Assembly (NCBI GenBank): GCA_021734025.1
Contig: JAIPJS010000001.1
Coordinates: 496,001-560,000, forward strand
Source: Candidatus Neomarinimicrobiota bacterium
Lineage (GTDB): Bacteria > Fidelibacterota > JAANXI01
Reading direction: 5' to 3'
Length of the DNA: 64,000 nt
Numbering within the stretch: position 1 is the first letter of the stretch; each line of letters begins with the position of its first letter. A model generated the notes under the pieces. That model had not been told where the DNA came from and did not search any database. It saw nothing but the letters and a program-made list of their open reading frames with translations. Position numbers and translations under genes: made by a program. This document shows, piece by piece, positions 63,701 to 64,000 of the stretch.

Positions 63701-64000
63701 AGTTGACTTCACTCCCCGGAACCGAGGGTGACCACTACCGGGACGGGGCATTTATCTCCAAAGATATAGTCTATATCGTCACGGATAAAAACCAACTCTA
63801 TAAAACCACAGACGGCGGTACAACCTGGAATGACATCTCCCCGGAGCAGGGGACGGACTTTTCCGGTTTGGGTGCATCGCCCCGGGTGAGTTTTATCAAT
63901 GAAAGCATCGGCGCTGTGGCATTTTCTCTGGATGACGGTTCCAATAATTACAATTACGACATCGTATTCGGGTATGTTTGGTGCACGACGGACGGAGGAC
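60778..64000 (+). CDS. giant secreted protein with beta-helix, PKD and BNR-like domains (3' end outside window)
   Basis: The frame opens with ATG 60778 behind AAAGGGAAAGAG and stays open to the right edge (1074 residues seen). A signal peptide (1-21) is followed by a right-handed beta-helix (about 22-420, many NGT/NNxxxG rungs). Two PKD domains come next (about 425-507 and 512-592, each with WDFGDGG), then a second beta-helix opening HVATTGSDETGEGTEANPW (about 595-880), a third PKD domain (about 885-962, WNFGDES) and the start of a BNR/Ycf48-like propeller (YKTTDGGTTWNDIS, about 1010 on). The modular make-up is that of large FCB surface proteins and usually ends in a sorting domain, which would lie outside the window. 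Function unknown; polysaccharide binding or adhesion is plausible. Confidence 0.85.
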   Translation, partial: MKAFFSVFVLSILLFGTLLNAAVLEVPDGHATIGDAVTTAATGDTILVFPGMYTETTTIQDKDLVIGSLFLTTGDTSYIASTVIKPATGAVFKYLGSMSQRSRLVGFTVDANGLDLSEIIFAATGADISLENLRITGNGATDLNRVAVRVRASAALLDHVRIYGNDGTGLYAEASTVIITNSQFSNNGKTGISIKDASLEVSDSDIRHNGYGGILASSSELSIREVNIVGNTSYSGAGINTNYTSAIIERTLIAENKTQTGSTSAGGGLYFFASNSTKIINCTIVNNEANVYAGGIFAFSSSVVKIINSILWGNNANGLPEIGSWSLANVHVGYSNIRGGPSAQKAMYNGVFTWYDNILGADITGDNPSLDENYLLSAGSPGIDQGAALYSMGEDLMVDMPAGSWNGAAPDLGIHEFIGAVPAIVADFTVLTAPHGPAPLSVRFSDMSIAENTTITSWHWDFGDGGGSTLQAPAHTYESPGSFSVSLTVSDGELADTRTVDEMVTVFPPEIQANFSFTPDSGVVPFFVQFTDLSTGTISNHLWDFGDGGSSTQTNPAYIYETPGNYTLTLIVSNDFTSDTLTVSGAVTVSAAASHNTWHVATTGSDETGEGTEANPWAGIQKGIDMAMEGDTILVKDGVYVSPVQGQELIGKALVILSENGPENCIIRAASKHSGEGFLINQVGQNAVVSGFTLLNFYDGFFVMNASPVIEHCIIDSSTYGIMTSRDWSAVEGQSPTSPLIRYNLIKNSELDGIQSFEEGSPWIINNTIVHNGDFGIQTGFTNAHVYNNIIAYNLTGLSDAIPDEGIVEHGYNLLWDNTTQYTGVNPDVGEIESDPLLDGSTYHLTSGSPAIDSGHPDYPPDPDGTRPDMGAFYFHQEPADWYATIHADVTVGRAPLVVNFTDQSTGNPISWNWNFGDESMSTSQHPSHTYPEPGTYSVSLEVSNGTEIRTVENNAYITVLEPIKQNPVDSPFEQLTSLPGTEGDHYRDGAFISKDIVYIVTDKNQLYKTTDGGTTWNDISPEQGTDFSGLGASPRVSFINESIGAVAFSLDDGSNNYNYDIVFGYVWCTTDGG

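Overview
The window reads as one contig from a non-model bacterium of the Fibrobacterota-Chlorobiota-Bacteroidota (FCB) superphylum. Four things point there: several secreted proteins end in a type IX secretion (T9SS type A) sorting domain with the QNYPNPFNP...LGxxV...SGxYFYxL...KKxxLLK pattern; there is a CarboxypepD_reg-type TonB-dependent transporter; Tat-exported Gfo/Idh proteins are present; and ATG is often replaced by GTG or TTG. The QNYPNPFNP form is frequent in Balneolota, Ignavibacteriota, Calditrichota and Marinimicrobia. The clearest promoter seen is an ordinary sigma70 type (TTGACA-N18-TATATT) rather than the Bacteroidota -33/-7 type. A classical Bacteroides is therefore unlikely, but I cannot name the genus.

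Layout. (1) 0-1.2 kb: the end of an alpha/beta hydrolase, an HD-domain protein and tRNA-Arg(CCU). (2) 1.3-39.3 kb: a large xylan (glucuronoarabinoxylan) utilization locus. It holds a LacI regulator, a TonB-dependent transporter followed by two sorting-domain proteins instead of SusD, two GH30 enzymes, a SGNH-type acetylesterase, a GH2 enzyme, a CBM6-containing GH43, a beta-helix protein resembling GH120 beta-xylosidases, a GH3 enzyme without signal peptide, a GPH-type sugar symporter, a GH8 exo-oligoxylanase, a GH115 alpha-glucuronidase, a second GH43 and a GH10 xylanase. On the opposite strand are uxuA and an SDR oxidoreductase for the glucuronate branch. (3) 39.7-52.0 kb: a housekeeping block with a TPR protein, rimP-nusA-infB-DUF503-rbfA-truB-ribF-rpsO-pnp, an M16 peptidase and alanine dehydrogenase. 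(4) 52.0-53.2 kb: a gene-free stretch with several dyad elements. (5) 53.2-60.4 kb: a MerR-type regulator, tRNA-Pro(GGG), two Tat-type Gfo/Idh proteins, a PMT/ArnT-like glycosyltransferase, ApbE, a small membrane protein and a ThuA-like protein. (6) 60.8 kb to the end: the 5' part of a giant secreted beta-helix/PKD protein running off the window.

How the locus probably works (inference from domains and export signals). Surface enzymes with sorting domains (GH10, GH30, GH43-CBM6) cut and debranch xylan. The TonB transporter with its two surface partners brings oligosaccharides into the periplasm. GH115, GH8, the second GH43, GH2, the esterase and the beta-helix enzyme finish debranching there. 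The GPH symporter imports short products, which the apparently cytosolic GH3 cleaves. UxuA and the SDR handle released glucuronate after isomerization. Two near-identical promoter-operator units, one before the transporter gene and one before the GH3 gene, suggest shared control, most simply by the LacI protein at the left end.

The least explained parts are the SusD-less transporter trio, the 1305-residue protein with four ~258-residue repeats, the GH30 whose sorting-like domain sits inside the N-terminal half, the structured leader of the transporter gene and the dyad elements at 52-53 kb.
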